Position numbers and translations under genes: made by a program. Under the pieces are notes generated by a model, which saw only the letters and a list, made by a program, of their open reading frames with translations, searched no databases and was not told the origin of the DNA. Positions 7,867 through 16,006 of a stretch of 64,000 bases of DNA are shown here, in pieces; position 1 is the first letter of the stretch; every line of letters starts with the position of its first letter. The stretch spans positions 62,001 to 126,000 of the forward strand of contig DUSS01000027.1 of NCBI GenBank assembly GCA_012842495.1. Direction: 5' to 3'. The DNA comes from Candidatus Fermentithermobacillaceae bacterium. GTDB taxonomy: Bacteria; Bacillota; Sulfobacillia; Fermentithermobacillales; DUSS01.

Positions 7867-9567
7867 TCAACATGACGGTCTCGCGGGAACAACTTCAGGG
7901 GGAAAGGAGTCCCTTGAAAAGAAAGTCCCTATCTCTTGTCCGTTCAGTATTGAAACGAGCACGTTTTCCTCCGCACCGTTGGCGATGACCGTAGGTATTC
8001 CGTGCTCAAGCGCCAGACTGGCTGCCCAGAGCTTTGTAAGCATACCACCGGTTCCAAGGGGCCCGCCTGAACTCTGAGCCATTCCTAAAAGATCAGAGTT
8101 GATGTCCCTTACTCTAGTGATCCGTCTGGCATTGGGCTCCCTTCTCGGATCCATCGTGTAAAGACCATCCGTATCGGTCAAGATCACCAGCAGGTCTGCC
8201 TGAGCCAGCACGGCAACCCTAGCCGATAAGGTATCATTGTCCCCAAGCCGGATCTCGTCCACGGCCACGGTGTCGTTCTCATTGATGATGGGGACGACCT
8301 TCTGTAAGAGTAGTTCATCGAGGGTATTCTTGCATAAGGCTGAACGCTTTGGACTGGCCAGGTCTTCGCGAGTGAGAAGTATCTGGGCAACAGTCAGACC
8401 GTGGGCATCGAACAGGCACTCGTAGGTACGCATTAACAATCCCTGGCCAATGGCGGCGAGAGCTTGCTTTCCCGTTATGGAGTCCGGCATGTTCACCCGC
8501 ATTCTCCCTCTTCCGCAAGCTATTGCACCTGACGAAACCACGAGTACCTGCCGGCCTTCTGCCACCGATTTCGCAATCTGGTCTACCAGGGCTTTGATGT
8601 GTCTTTCCTTGAGGTTGCCGTTTTCGTCGGTAATCGTCGACGAACCAATCTTGACCACTATCTTTCGGGACTTGGTCAGCATGCGCCTTTCGGGTAATCC
8701 GGAGAGCTCGACGGATCTCGCAGCAGCTTTGGTCATGGCTTCTTCCACGATAGAATCAAGCCGCTTTGACTCGAACACCCGCAGGGCTGCTGCGCTGGTT
8801 CCTTTTGGTGATACCACCTGTCTTAAGAGGTCTTCCGTGTCAGCGCCGTTGTACTTCAAAAGGAAACCTGCACCGATCAAAGTTTGGGCCGAAAGCTCCC
8901 GCGCAAGGTTTCTCTCGAGCCCCAGCCTTTCTGCTGCCCTGGACATTGCCAGCGCAAGCTTGTAGAAATACGCGGGACCACTTCCTGACAGCGCGGTTAT
9001 GACGTCCATGTCACCTTCCGATACCCAAACGACTTTTCCGAGAGAACGGAAGATTTCCTCTACCTGTGCCCTTTGATCCGGAGACACAGCTTCACCGGCG
9101 CTGATAGCAATCGCCCCTTCACCAACCTCTACAGGAGTGTTGGGCATCGCTCTCACGACCGGTACTTCCCGTACTAGGCGGGACTGGATATACCGGATGG
9201 TGATTCCTGCCACAACAGAGACCAGAAGATGCTCCTCGTCGAGAACGGGAGAAAGAGTATCCAGAACTTCGGTAACCTGGTCCGGTTTCGTACAAATGAC
9301 CAGTGTCGAGCAGAGCGATGCCATTTCTTCAAGGCTTTTTGCCGCCAGTACCCCGCACTCGTGCTGAAGGGTTTCAATGCGCTCACGGTTGTTTTTGTTG
9401 ATGACCATCACTTCGGAGCCTCTGAAGACGCCCTTGCCGGTGACTGCGCGGATCATTGCCGATGCCATGTTGCCAGCTCCGATAAACCCTATCTTTCTCT
9501 CTGTCTTTCCCTCAGTCTTCCTCTCTGTGCTTTTCTCTGTCTTGTTCTCCCTCTTGTTCTGCATCAT
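7867..9567 (-). CDS. ProC-ProB fusion: pyrroline-5-carboxylate reductase joined to glutamate 5-kinase
   Basis: One uninterrupted 566-codon frame holds two proline enzymes. Residues 1-24 are a Lys/Glu-rich leader. Residues 25-295 are pyrroline-5-carboxylate reductase (Rossmann motif GFIGAGNMASAM, then SGSGPAYFYK and the ProC signature around GTSAAALRVFE). Residues 296-566 are glutamate 5-kinase (IVVKIGSSTIT, VVSSGAIACG, NENDTVAVDEI, GTGGMLTKL) without the C-terminal PUA domain, as in short ProB proteins. ProB begins at an in-frame ATG at 8682, with only a weak GAAAGG before it, so a separate ProB could still be made by internal initiation. AGGAGG is seven bases before ATG 9567. The operon is controlled by the upstream T-box. 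Confidence 0.93.
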   Translation of the reverse strand: MMQNKRENKTEKSTERKTEGKTERKIGFIGAGNMASAMIRAVTGKGVFRGSEVMVINKNNRERIETLQHECGVLAAKSLEEMASLCSTLVICTKPDQVTEVLDTLSPVLDEEHLLVSVVAGITIRYIQSRLVREVPVVRAMPNTPVEVGEGAIAISAGEAVSPDQRAQVEEIFRSLGKVVWVSEGDMDVITALSGSGPAYFYKLALAMSRAAERLGLERNLARELSAQTLIGAGFLLKYNGADTEDLLRQVVSPKGTSAAALRVFESKRLDSIVEEAMTKAAARSVELSGLPERRMLTKSRKIVVKIGSSTITDENGNLKERHIKALVDQIAKSVAEGRQVLVVSSGAIACGRGRMRVNMPDSITGKQALAAIGQGLLMRTYECLFDAHGLTVAQILLTREDLASPKRSALCKNTLDELLLQKVVPIINENDTVAVDEIRLGDNDTLSARVAVLAQADLLVILTDTDGLYTMDPRREPNARRITRVRDINSDLLGMAQSSGGPLGTGGMLTKLWAASLALEHGIPTVIANGAEENVLVSILNGQEIGTFFSRDSFPPEVVPARPSC

Positions 9568-9581
9568 GACTGCGCCTCCTA

Positions 9582-9852
9582 AAAGAAAACCCCTTCGCCC
9601 GGATAAGGACGAAGGGTATACTTCGCGGTACCACCTTAATTGGGCACAAGGCCCCTCTCGTTCGAGCTCCCAAGCAAGTTTGGAAGCTCTCCCTGGGATA
9701 ACGGGCGGGTTCCCGGTGCGACTCGTCGCCGCCAGCTCGCGGGTGGGTTTCGGTCAGTCTTAGCGGCGGGACCTTTCAGCCACGGGTCCCGCTCTCTTTT
9801 CGCCAGCCTCTGCCTACTGTTCCCGGTCATTGCCTCTGGCAGGTATGCTGTT
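9582..9852 (-). promoter_or_regulatory. T-box riboswitch (proline-type) with terminator
   Basis: Read on the minus strand: the stem I motif AGTA (9818-9815) after GACCGGGAAC, an AGAGAG element (9797-9792), and a likely specifier CCC (Pro) at 9747-9745 preceded by GAAA and followed by A. The T-box sequence AAGGTGGTACCGCG is at 9637-9624, and the terminator stem CCCTTCGTCC/GGGCGAAGGG ends in TTTTCTTTT (about 9616-9581). Uncharged tRNA-Pro would stabilise the antiterminator and turn on proCB-proA, which fits the genes downstream. The specifier assignment is inferred from spacing. Confidence 0.9.
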
Positions 9853-9858
9853 TCCGGA

Positions 9859-9887
9859 ATTATCACCTGCCGGGTTATCGTTGTCAA
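9859..9887 (-). promoter_or_regulatory. Sigma-A promoter of the proline operon
   Basis: TTGACA (9887-9882), a 17-bp spacer and GATAAT (9864-9859), placed to start transcription just before the T-box stem I. Confidence 0.8.
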
Positions 9888-9918
9888 TAGCGTTATAAGC
9901 CCAATTAGAATTTTGGAC

Positions 9919-10233
9919 ATGCCGCAAAGCCCCGTTGTGAGGTTGACTCATTGTCAAATATTATGGGGGCAGAGGTGGGCGGCATATCGACTTTGGGAGC
10001 CGGTTACGGGAGCCAACGAACCAACCGGTGTAACCTTCCCCGACTGGGTCAAGAAGCTTCCTCCCGAGATGCAAAAGTTCGTCGAAGAAGAATCCAAGCA
10101 CGGATGGCCGTACGTCCGCCTGGCGCAGGGACTGAAACTGGAGAACATCAGCCCAGAGGTGGCCAGGGCGATCGTCGAGACGTGGATGGATGCGAAGAGA
10201 AGGTGCGAGGAAAAATTCGGCAAGAAGCCGTGA
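9919..10233 (+). CDS. Small hypothetical protein, start uncertain
   Basis: The last about 70 codons read like a real protein: VTFPDWVKKLPPEMQ, a WPYVRLAQGL segment, then a helix-rich, charged C-terminus ending KFGKKP. I do not recognise the family. The frame has possible starts at ATG 9919, GTG 9937 and TTG 9943, none with a strong ribosome binding site; GTGAGG before TTG 9943 is the nearest. Another frame from about 9951 to 10020 (SNIMGAEVGGISTLGAGYG) also looks protein-like, so the 5' end may be frameshifted. It lies back to back with the proline-operon promoter and leads into the accessory patch. Confidence 0.45.
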   Translation: MPQSPVVRLTHCQILWGQRWAAYRLWEPVTGANEPTGVTFPDWVKKLPPEMQKFVEEESKHGWPYVRLAQGLKLENISPEVARAIVETWMDAKRRCEEKFGKKP

Positions 10234-10327
10234 TGTAGTATGCAAACCGGCGCTTTAAATCTGGCAACTGGGCTATAACTCAGAGGAGCCAAGCATTGTT
10301 GAGGCACAAGTCTGGGGGCAGGACGGA

Positions 10328-11164
10328 ATGCCGTACGGCGGTCAAGAACAGCAGCTGCGAGGGTGGAGTAAGAAGAAACTGGAGTATCTGAGATCGTATA
10401 TTGTTGCGTACTGCAAAGCGACCACGAAATCGCTAAAAAGATTCTATATAGATGGCTTTGCTGGCCCAGGCAAATTGCCCGACGAAGATAGCGGGGAGAT
10501 GGTAGATGGCTCTCCGCTCATCGCTTTGAAAGCTGAACCTCGCTTTACCTTGTGCCACTTTGTTGAGAAGGATAAGGCTACATGTGAAAAACTAAGAAAT
10601 AATACTCGTGGGTATGACAACGCTCGCATTTGGGAAGGCGACTGTAACGAGTGGATACCTATAATTTTGCAGACCATCTCCCGAGCCTCTCCCACTCTCG
10701 CTGTCCTAGACCCCACTGGCGTCATCGGTCAAGTGAAATGGGCGACAATCAGGACTATAGCACAGTGGAAGACCGAGATAATTTTGAATCTTCCGTACCA
10801 TATGGCAGTCAGGAGACTCTTGCCCAACGACCCGTCCCTACTTTCACCGGATAGGGCGACACAGTTAGGGGAATATCTACCCCCCGGCTGGCAGGCCGTT
10901 TACTATGATACTGCCAGAGGTAGGCGGAACCTTTTGTGCAGGAAACTACTTGAACTGTACCGGGACCAATTAAAATCTCTTGGTTACACTGATGTATTCG
11001 CCTCGGCCGTTTTCAGGACGGAACATAATCTCCCACTCTACTATCTCATTTGGGCAGGTAGGCACCCAGTTGGCGTCCGGATTGCGCGACATGTGTTTCT
11101 AGAGCAGTTTGATCCAAGGGTCAGATTGCTTGATGTCGATGATGATGAGTGGCTCGCTTTCTAG
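10328..11164 (+). CDS. tcmP: Three-Cys-motif partner protein (TcmP-like)
   Basis: A 278-residue protein with YIDGFAGPGKL near residue 40, a typical TcmP segment, followed by HFVEKDKATCEKL, LAVLDPTGV and LNLPYHMAVRR. The order resembles a Rossmann methyltransferase-like fold (FAGPG as motif I, DPTG as motif IV). The family is defined by its association with a protein carrying a CX3CX2C motif. Here such a protein is encoded on the opposite strand and the two stop codons overlap by 4 bp. The gene is noticeably richer in A and T than its neighbours, suggesting transfer. The biochemical role of TcmP is unknown; mobile-element or defence context is inference. Confidence 0.8.
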   Translation: MPYGGQEQQLRGWSKKKLEYLRSYIVAYCKATTKSLKRFYIDGFAGPGKLPDEDSGEMVDGSPLIALKAEPRFTLCHFVEKDKATCEKLRNNTRGYDNARIWEGDCNEWIPIILQTISRASPTLAVLDPTGVIGQVKWATIRTIAQWKTEIILNLPYHMAVRRLLPNDPSLLSPDRATQLGEYLPPGWQAVYYDTARGRRNLLCRKLLELYRDQLKSLGYTDVFASAVFRTEHNLPLYYLIWAGRHPVGVRIARHVFLEQFDPRVRLLDVDDDEWLAF

Positions 11165-11991
11165 ATGGTACAATTACAGCCATTGAACGTCCATCCCAGC
11201 AGAGCCCAGAGCTCCTGTGTCTCTTTGCAAAGTGCTGGTTGAAAACCGAGCCAATCTGCTATCTGGCGATAGATGGCGGCTCGCATTTGGATAGGGTATC
11301 TCATCCGTCCATCCGGGGCCATCTTTAAACCACGCCGAGGTGCAGTTTTTGCGTAGTTGTGAAGCCCCGGATACTGCCTGAGGGTGCCAACCGTTACTCT
11401 TTCGAATTCCGACTGCCCAATTCGTCGGCAGAGCCCTTCATAGTCGCGGAGATCCACCTCACCAATGATGGGATCCATTCGAATCCGCACGCGCCACCCT
11501 GCACTGGCGAGCCTCTCAGCGGCTTCAAGCCGAGTGGCAGGGTTGGGTGCCCCGTGTTCGAACAGCCGTGCCGCGATGGGCGAGTTTACTGAGAAGGAAA
11601 CAATGATCTGAGGAGACGGTTTTCGCTTCAGCAGGCAACTTATATTCGTGCTCTTCGTAACTAGCAGTAGGTACTTCGTTCGGTGGCCCTCAAAGTAGTC
11701 CAGTGCCTCATTCAGCAATGGTGGGATCACAGCGAGACTGTCGGCCAGTTCGCCAGTAGAGAAAACCCCATCTGAAACCGAATCGAGCTCTCTTTGTACA
11801 CTCAACCAGTCATTCGTGAAAAGAACGGGTGATTTCTTGCCACGGAAGGTCAGCTTCAGATAGCAGTAATCGCAGTCAAACGGGCAACCATTCGAGAGTA
11901 TTAGCTCATAGAAGTGCGGACAGACCACGCCGAGAGGTGTCTTGTCGAACAGCCTGACGAACTCCGCTTTTCGTTCACGAGTCTGTATCAT
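11161..11991 (-). CDS. Radical SAM protein with CX3CX2C motif, TcmP partner, SPL-like
   Basis: A 276-residue protein with the radical SAM cluster motif CPFDCDYC (C36, C40, C43), followed by a spore photoproduct lyase-like layout: LLVTKSTN near residue 120, SFSVNSPIAARLFEHGAPNP (a variant of the SPL-type S.N....E.gaP block), RIRMDPIIGEVD, and ERVTVGTLR. It ends with two nearby Cys (NGCNCTI). ATG 11991 is preferred because GGGAG lies eight bases upstream; a GTG at 12018 has no ribosome binding site. It converges on tcmP with a 4-bp overlap of coding ends, unusual for genes that may need each other. The substrate is unknown. Confidence 0.8.
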   Translation of the reverse strand: MIQTRERKAEFVRLFDKTPLGVVCPHFYELILSNGCPFDCDYCYLKLTFRGKKSPVLFTNDWLSVQRELDSVSDGVFSTGELADSLAVIPPLLNEALDYFEGHRTKYLLLVTKSTNISCLLKRKPSPQIIVSFSVNSPIAARLFEHGAPNPATRLEAAERLASAGWRVRIRMDPIIGEVDLRDYEGLCRRIGQSEFERVTVGTLRQYPGLHNYAKTAPRRGLKMAPDGRMRYPIQMRAAIYRQIADWLGFQPALCKETQELWALLGWTFNGCNCTI

Positions 11992-12145
11992 GGGAAGCAC
12001 TCCCGCTAAGGACGTCACTTCATTTTATCTTGTAGGAGGTAGTACGTCCAGGGAAATCGAAAAGATGTTTGCCTTCTGCTTCGTGCTGACGCCTATTTCA
12101 TAACACCAAGCTTGACTGGACGATGAAACCTGCCTATCATCCAGC

Positions 12146-12575
12146 ATGACGAACGTCCACGTTATCCTTCACAAGGCTCTGCGGCACGCGGTTCAATGGC
12201 AGTTGCTCAGCCGCAACCCAACCGCTGCTGTCGAACCACCCGGACCGAGAAGGAGCACAGTTCGGTCTTTCACCCTGGACGAGGTCGACAGGCTCTTGGC
12301 CAGTCTGGAGGAGCACAGAGACTATGCGCTCGAAGGCAGGCTGGCCAGGAACCCGCTTTCGCGACCTGCGCCGTACACACGCCTCCTTACTCCTCCAGGC
12401 CGGCGCAAACCCTAAAATCGTCCAGGAACGCCCCGGCCACGAAAGCATAACCACCACGATGGATACCTATTCGCACGTCATTCCCGCACTTCAGCAGGAA
12501 TCTGCCCAAAAGCTGGGCAATCTGTTCGAGCGACGGTTTAGCGACGGTTTGGATACCAGGAGGAGTAAGGTCTGA
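12146..12575 (+). pseudogene. Decayed tyrosine integrase
   Basis: Two pieces in different frames. In frame 12146-12415: HVILHKALRHAVQWQLLSRN then FTLDEVDRLLASL, the end of the SAM-like core-binding domain and the start of the catalytic domain. From about 12350 in another frame: FRDLRRTHASLLLQAG, GHESITTTMDTYSHV and a C-terminal tail ending at 12575, the HxxR-box and active-site Tyr region. The middle with the first catalytic Arg and the N-terminal DNA-binding part are missing, so it cannot be active. It lies 30 bp from the 3' end of tRNA-Leu, the usual integration target of such enzymes. Confidence 0.85.
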
Positions 12576-12605
12576 AGTGGCTTGCAACATTTCCGCTGCC
12601 AGATC

Positions 12606-12693
12606 TGGTGCCGGGGGCGGGAGTCGAACCCGCACGGGGGGCTACCCCACGCGATTTTGAGTCGCGCATGACTGCCAGTTCCATCACCCCGGC
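12606..12693 (-). tRNA. tRNA-Leu (anticodon CAA)
   Basis: On the minus strand: 7-bp acceptor stem GCCGGGG/CCCCGGC, a D-arm with GGAACTGGCAG, anticodon stem CGCGA/TCGCG with loop CTCAAAA (anticodon CAA), a long variable arm (GTGGGGTAGCCCCCC region), T-arm GCGGGTTCGACTCCCGC, and an encoded CCA. The long variable arm fits class II tRNA-Leu. It abuts the integrase remnant. Confidence 0.95.
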
Positions 12694-13292
12694 ACTGCGG
12701 ATATATAATAGCATCCTCCCCGGCAGGATCACAAGTTGTGCGCCGGTACACGTCGTGCACGCCCCTGCTATCCCGCGCTGTTGCCCGGGTCCACACTATC
12801 CCGGTCCGTGCTGCGTCGGTCCGGGTTCTTCCCGGCCGTGCTTTGCCTTGTTCGCTACCGTCCTTCGAACTTGCCTTACACGTACAGCCACTTCCCGTCA
12901 GACGACTAGCCGGCAACGGGCTCCGGAAGTTTGACTCATTTTGCCTCCCCCGGTCTGGATGCCGATGAAACGACAGGATCATCGCCTCTTCAAGTCCCAG
13001 TACCATTTGGGGAGAAGGACCACAACGCGTCTTCATTGAACTCTGAACTCAGGTTCCGCCTTGTGCGAAGAGATGCGTCTCATACGTCACGGGCAACAGC
13101 TGTTCTTTTTGTATTGAAATTGTATTGAAAACGTAGTCTTCGGCGTAAATCGGACGAGCATTGCTCGGGCTATAAACACCTGCAAACCGCAGGGATGAGG
13201 AGTGCCATGGACAACCGGGGTGGTGGCGACGATGTCGATGTGCGAAAGTTACAGCACGTGGCAGCCGGTATAGGATTGCAGGAGGATCTTCG
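12694..13292. other. Gene-free stretch before the GH26-like gene
   Basis: About 600 bases without a supported gene; the open frames here have no ribosome binding site or recognisable domain. The one visible structure is a tandem 11-bp repeat, TTGTATTGAAA, at 13109-13119 and 13120-13130. GGAGG at about 13281 is the ribosome binding site of the next gene. Confidence 0.5.
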
Positions 13293-15083
13293 ATGGGACT
13301 GAAGCTTTCGCAGGGTAAGCGCACCGTAGCTGTGGTAGCGTGCATAGTCATTGCCGCGAGCTGCGCGTACGCGCTGCGGACATCGAATCACCCGCTAGCC
13401 CGAGAGATAAGAGCCCGGGTGAAGCAGGTCCTCTTCTCTCCACACGACCGGCTGACGAACGAGACCGAGGGACTTTATGGCGTGAAGGGTGTAGAGTACT
13501 ACCAGGATAACCGGTTGGTTCCCGCATCATCCCTGGACCGCAGTCGGGATGTGAAAGCGATATACCATGCCGAGGGCAAGCAGCGCCTGATCAACTACCC
13601 CGACGGGTACCTCGTAGACGTGCCGGAGGATTACGCGTTCGACTTCCGCTACAGCCCCCTCTACACGCGGATGTATAACCGCACGTCGGAGGTCATAATT
13701 ACCCGCGAATGGTCACAATATCCAGACGTGGACGGGTATATCGACTATTACCTCCTCAGGTTCGTTCTGAACCCGCAGTGGAGGGCGGCTAACGGAGTTA
13801 CGCTGGTAGAAGAGAAGACGCTGAGGTATGGGAATTACACGGTAAAGCTGGTCTCACTCGTCCTCGGCGGGCTGGAGGGCCGGCAGGACAAGTTTGACGG
13901 GTATACCATCGTAACTCTACACGGCAGCAAACAGTGGTTCTTCCGGTTTTTAATTAAACACAGATCGACCGACGAACGCATGAGTGCGATTGTTGAGGAA
14001 ATGCTGAGCTCGTTCCGGGCTTTCTACCCGTCGGGCAACCCCGCTTTCGACGTGAGTTTCGCGCCCGTAATCCCTGAAACCTGGTCGAGTGAAACTCAAG
14101 ATGTGTACAAAAGCATATGCGCGAGCACCGGTGTAAAGTGGGGGATATTCGTCGAAGACATCTTCCAGGAGGGCATCACGAGTACAATCCCGGCGCTCGA
14201 AGCTAAGTTGGACTACGCGTTCGACGTGGTCCTTTGTTATCTGCACTTCGGAGCGGATTTCCCCACCGAGTTCATGGAGAAGAACTACGAAGCCGGAAAA
14301 CTGGTGGAGCTGACCTACCAGACAAGCTACCAAGGTCTTTACGACTACACCCCGGCACTTGACATCTACCGGGGCAAGAAAGATGATGAACTCCGCAAAT
14401 TCGCCAGAGCGGCGAGGGAATTCGGACACCCGTTTCTGTTCCGCCTGAACAACGAAATGAACTCGGATTGGACGGACTATTCGGGCGTCGTGAATTTGTG
14501 TGACCCCGAGATCTACATAGAGATCTGGAGGAGGGTGTACACGATATTCGCCGAAGAAGGCGTGAACAACGCAATATGGGTGTTCAACCCCAACGACATG
14601 GATTTCCCTCCGTGCAGGTGGAACAACTTCCTCGCGTACTACCCCGGGGACGAGTACGTTCACATGATAGGCGTGACCGGTTACAACACCGGTACATACT
14701 ACAAGGACGTGACGGGAGAGAGATGGCGTGAATTCGAGGAGATATATGACAACATAGCTGCCAACTACAGGCCGCTCTTCGGGAAGTTTCCGTGGATCAT
14801 CACAGAGTTCGCGTCGAGCTCAGTCGGAGGAGACAAGGCTGAGTGGATAAGGCGTATGTTCAGGAAACTCCCCGATTATCCGGAGATCAAGATCGCCGTC
14901 TGGTTCAGCGCCGCCGACTATGATGTACGCCCGGGTTTCGAGGGAAGAGTGTCGAGACCCTACTGGCTCGACGAGACCCCCGAAACGGTAGAGGCGTTCA
15001 GAAACGGTCTGAAGGATTTGAAGCGCCGTGCACCCGCGAGCCCCTTACCCGAGTTTAAGATCCTCCGCGATTCCGGTGAGTAG
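13293..15083 (+). CDS. Exported GH26-like glycoside hydrolase (mannanase-type fold)
   Basis: A 596-residue protein with an N-terminal signal anchor (hydrophobic about 10-28). Residues about 50-245 are an unrecognised N-terminal region (VDGYIDYYLLRF). From about 265 on it reads as a GH26-like TIM barrel: GIFVEDIFQEG, then RLNNEMNSDW with E388 as acid/base, FNPNDMDFPP, a HMIGVTGYN strand, and IITEFASSS with E505 as nucleophile. In GH26 these glutamates cleave beta-mannans or related glycans by a retaining mechanism; the actual substrate here is unknown. The ATG has a good GGAGG. It is a single-gene unit between tRNA-Leu and the peptide locus. Confidence 0.78.
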   Translation: MGLKLSQGKRTVAVVACIVIAASCAYALRTSNHPLAREIRARVKQVLFSPHDRLTNETEGLYGVKGVEYYQDNRLVPASSLDRSRDVKAIYHAEGKQRLINYPDGYLVDVPEDYAFDFRYSPLYTRMYNRTSEVIITREWSQYPDVDGYIDYYLLRFVLNPQWRAANGVTLVEEKTLRYGNYTVKLVSLVLGGLEGRQDKFDGYTIVTLHGSKQWFFRFLIKHRSTDERMSAIVEEMLSSFRAFYPSGNPAFDVSFAPVIPETWSSETQDVYKSICASTGVKWGIFVEDIFQEGITSTIPALEAKLDYAFDVVLCYLHFGADFPTEFMEKNYEAGKLVELTYQTSYQGLYDYTPALDIYRGKKDDELRKFARAAREFGHPFLFRLNNEMNSDWTDYSGVVNLCDPEIYIEIWRRVYTIFAEEGVNNAIWVFNPNDMDFPPCRWNNFLAYYPGDEYVHMIGVTGYNTGTYYKDVTGERWREFEEIYDNIAANYRPLFGKFPWIITEFASSSVGGDKAEWIRRMFRKLPDYPEIKIAVWFSAADYDVRPGFEGRVSRPYWLDETPETVEAFRNGLKDLKRRAPASPLPEFKILRDSGE

Positions 15084-16006
15084 CTTGTTCACCTTTTGCG
15101 CAACCTCCTCTGGCGGTATCCTGGCACCGCCGGGCAAGGCCAACCACCGTCCCTAAAGATCAACTAGCAACAAACCTGGTTTTCCCAGCAGCATTTACGT
15201 CTCGTCATCAACGCCACCGCCCTGTCATTGCCTTCGGCACCACCAGGTTGCATACACTTGTCCGGGCTTCGCGGATTCGTCCGCACCCATATCGGCTTTG
15301 CGCAGGAGGGGGCCGACCAAACACCACTACGAGCTTTCCGGCTCAAGTAAATCGGCGGCGCACCCTCCGTCCTGCACTGGTGCCTATGCCCACACCGACC
15401 ATCAGAGATTCGATCACCTTTCTCACGAACCCTCTGCTACTGGTCGGCAGGCGCTGGCTTGGCGTCAATCATACCAACACCACCACCCGAGACTCTAACC
15501 ACCGGAACTGTGGGACTTTTCTCAGGGCAATTTCTGCACGACTGAAGATCTTGAGTGGCAATAAACTTGAGGCAGTAACTCGTGAAATCGTTGGTGAAGG
15601 GTTTCGGCGCAGCAAGCTAACGCTGTGTGGGAGCTGTTTGGCTGCCGAGACGGTTTGCGCATTGCATAATACCGCCTCAACAGAGGTCTCTGACCATCTA
15701 TGGAAGCACTTGACACACCATGGCTGCGGTCTTACCGTGGGCACTGAAAACTATGAAGGCGATTCTCAGTCGGAAGAGGTGTCAACCAACAATGAAGGAT
15801 TTGGACCGCGAGGCTCTGTTTCCGGAGGTTTTCCAGCACCCTTTCGTATACCCTGGGTTTTATGAACCTCTTACCAACTACCCACCTAAAGACATCTAAC
15901 TAATCGTTGTAGATTGGTCCCTGACAAAGACATGCTATCTTTACCCGCGTCCAAAAAACCAGGTGCAGTTGCGGCACCTGCCGCCCGACATGGGGGGTTG
16001 GAACAG
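15084..16006 (+). other. Gene-free stretch before the peptide maturase, with one hairpin
   Basis: About 920 bases without a convincing gene. Open frames (for example 15248-15865) have no ribosome binding site or known domain; parts may be decayed sequence. Near its 3' end CAGGTGC/GCACCTG (15960-15966 with 15974-15980) forms a perfect 7-bp stem with loop AGTTGCG, 27 bases before the maturase start. It suggests this part is mRNA leader rather than coding, although the frame stays open back to a TTG at 15914. Confidence 0.4.

Noticed and set aside
9951-10238. Alternative frame over the small hypothetical gene
   Set aside because: Only its first 20 codons look protein-like; the rest mirrors the chosen frame. 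Kept as a note on a possible frameshift, not as a gene.
15248-15865. A 205-codon plus-strand frame before the peptide maturase
   Set aside because: No ribosome binding site, no domain and erratic composition; probably non-coding or decayed.
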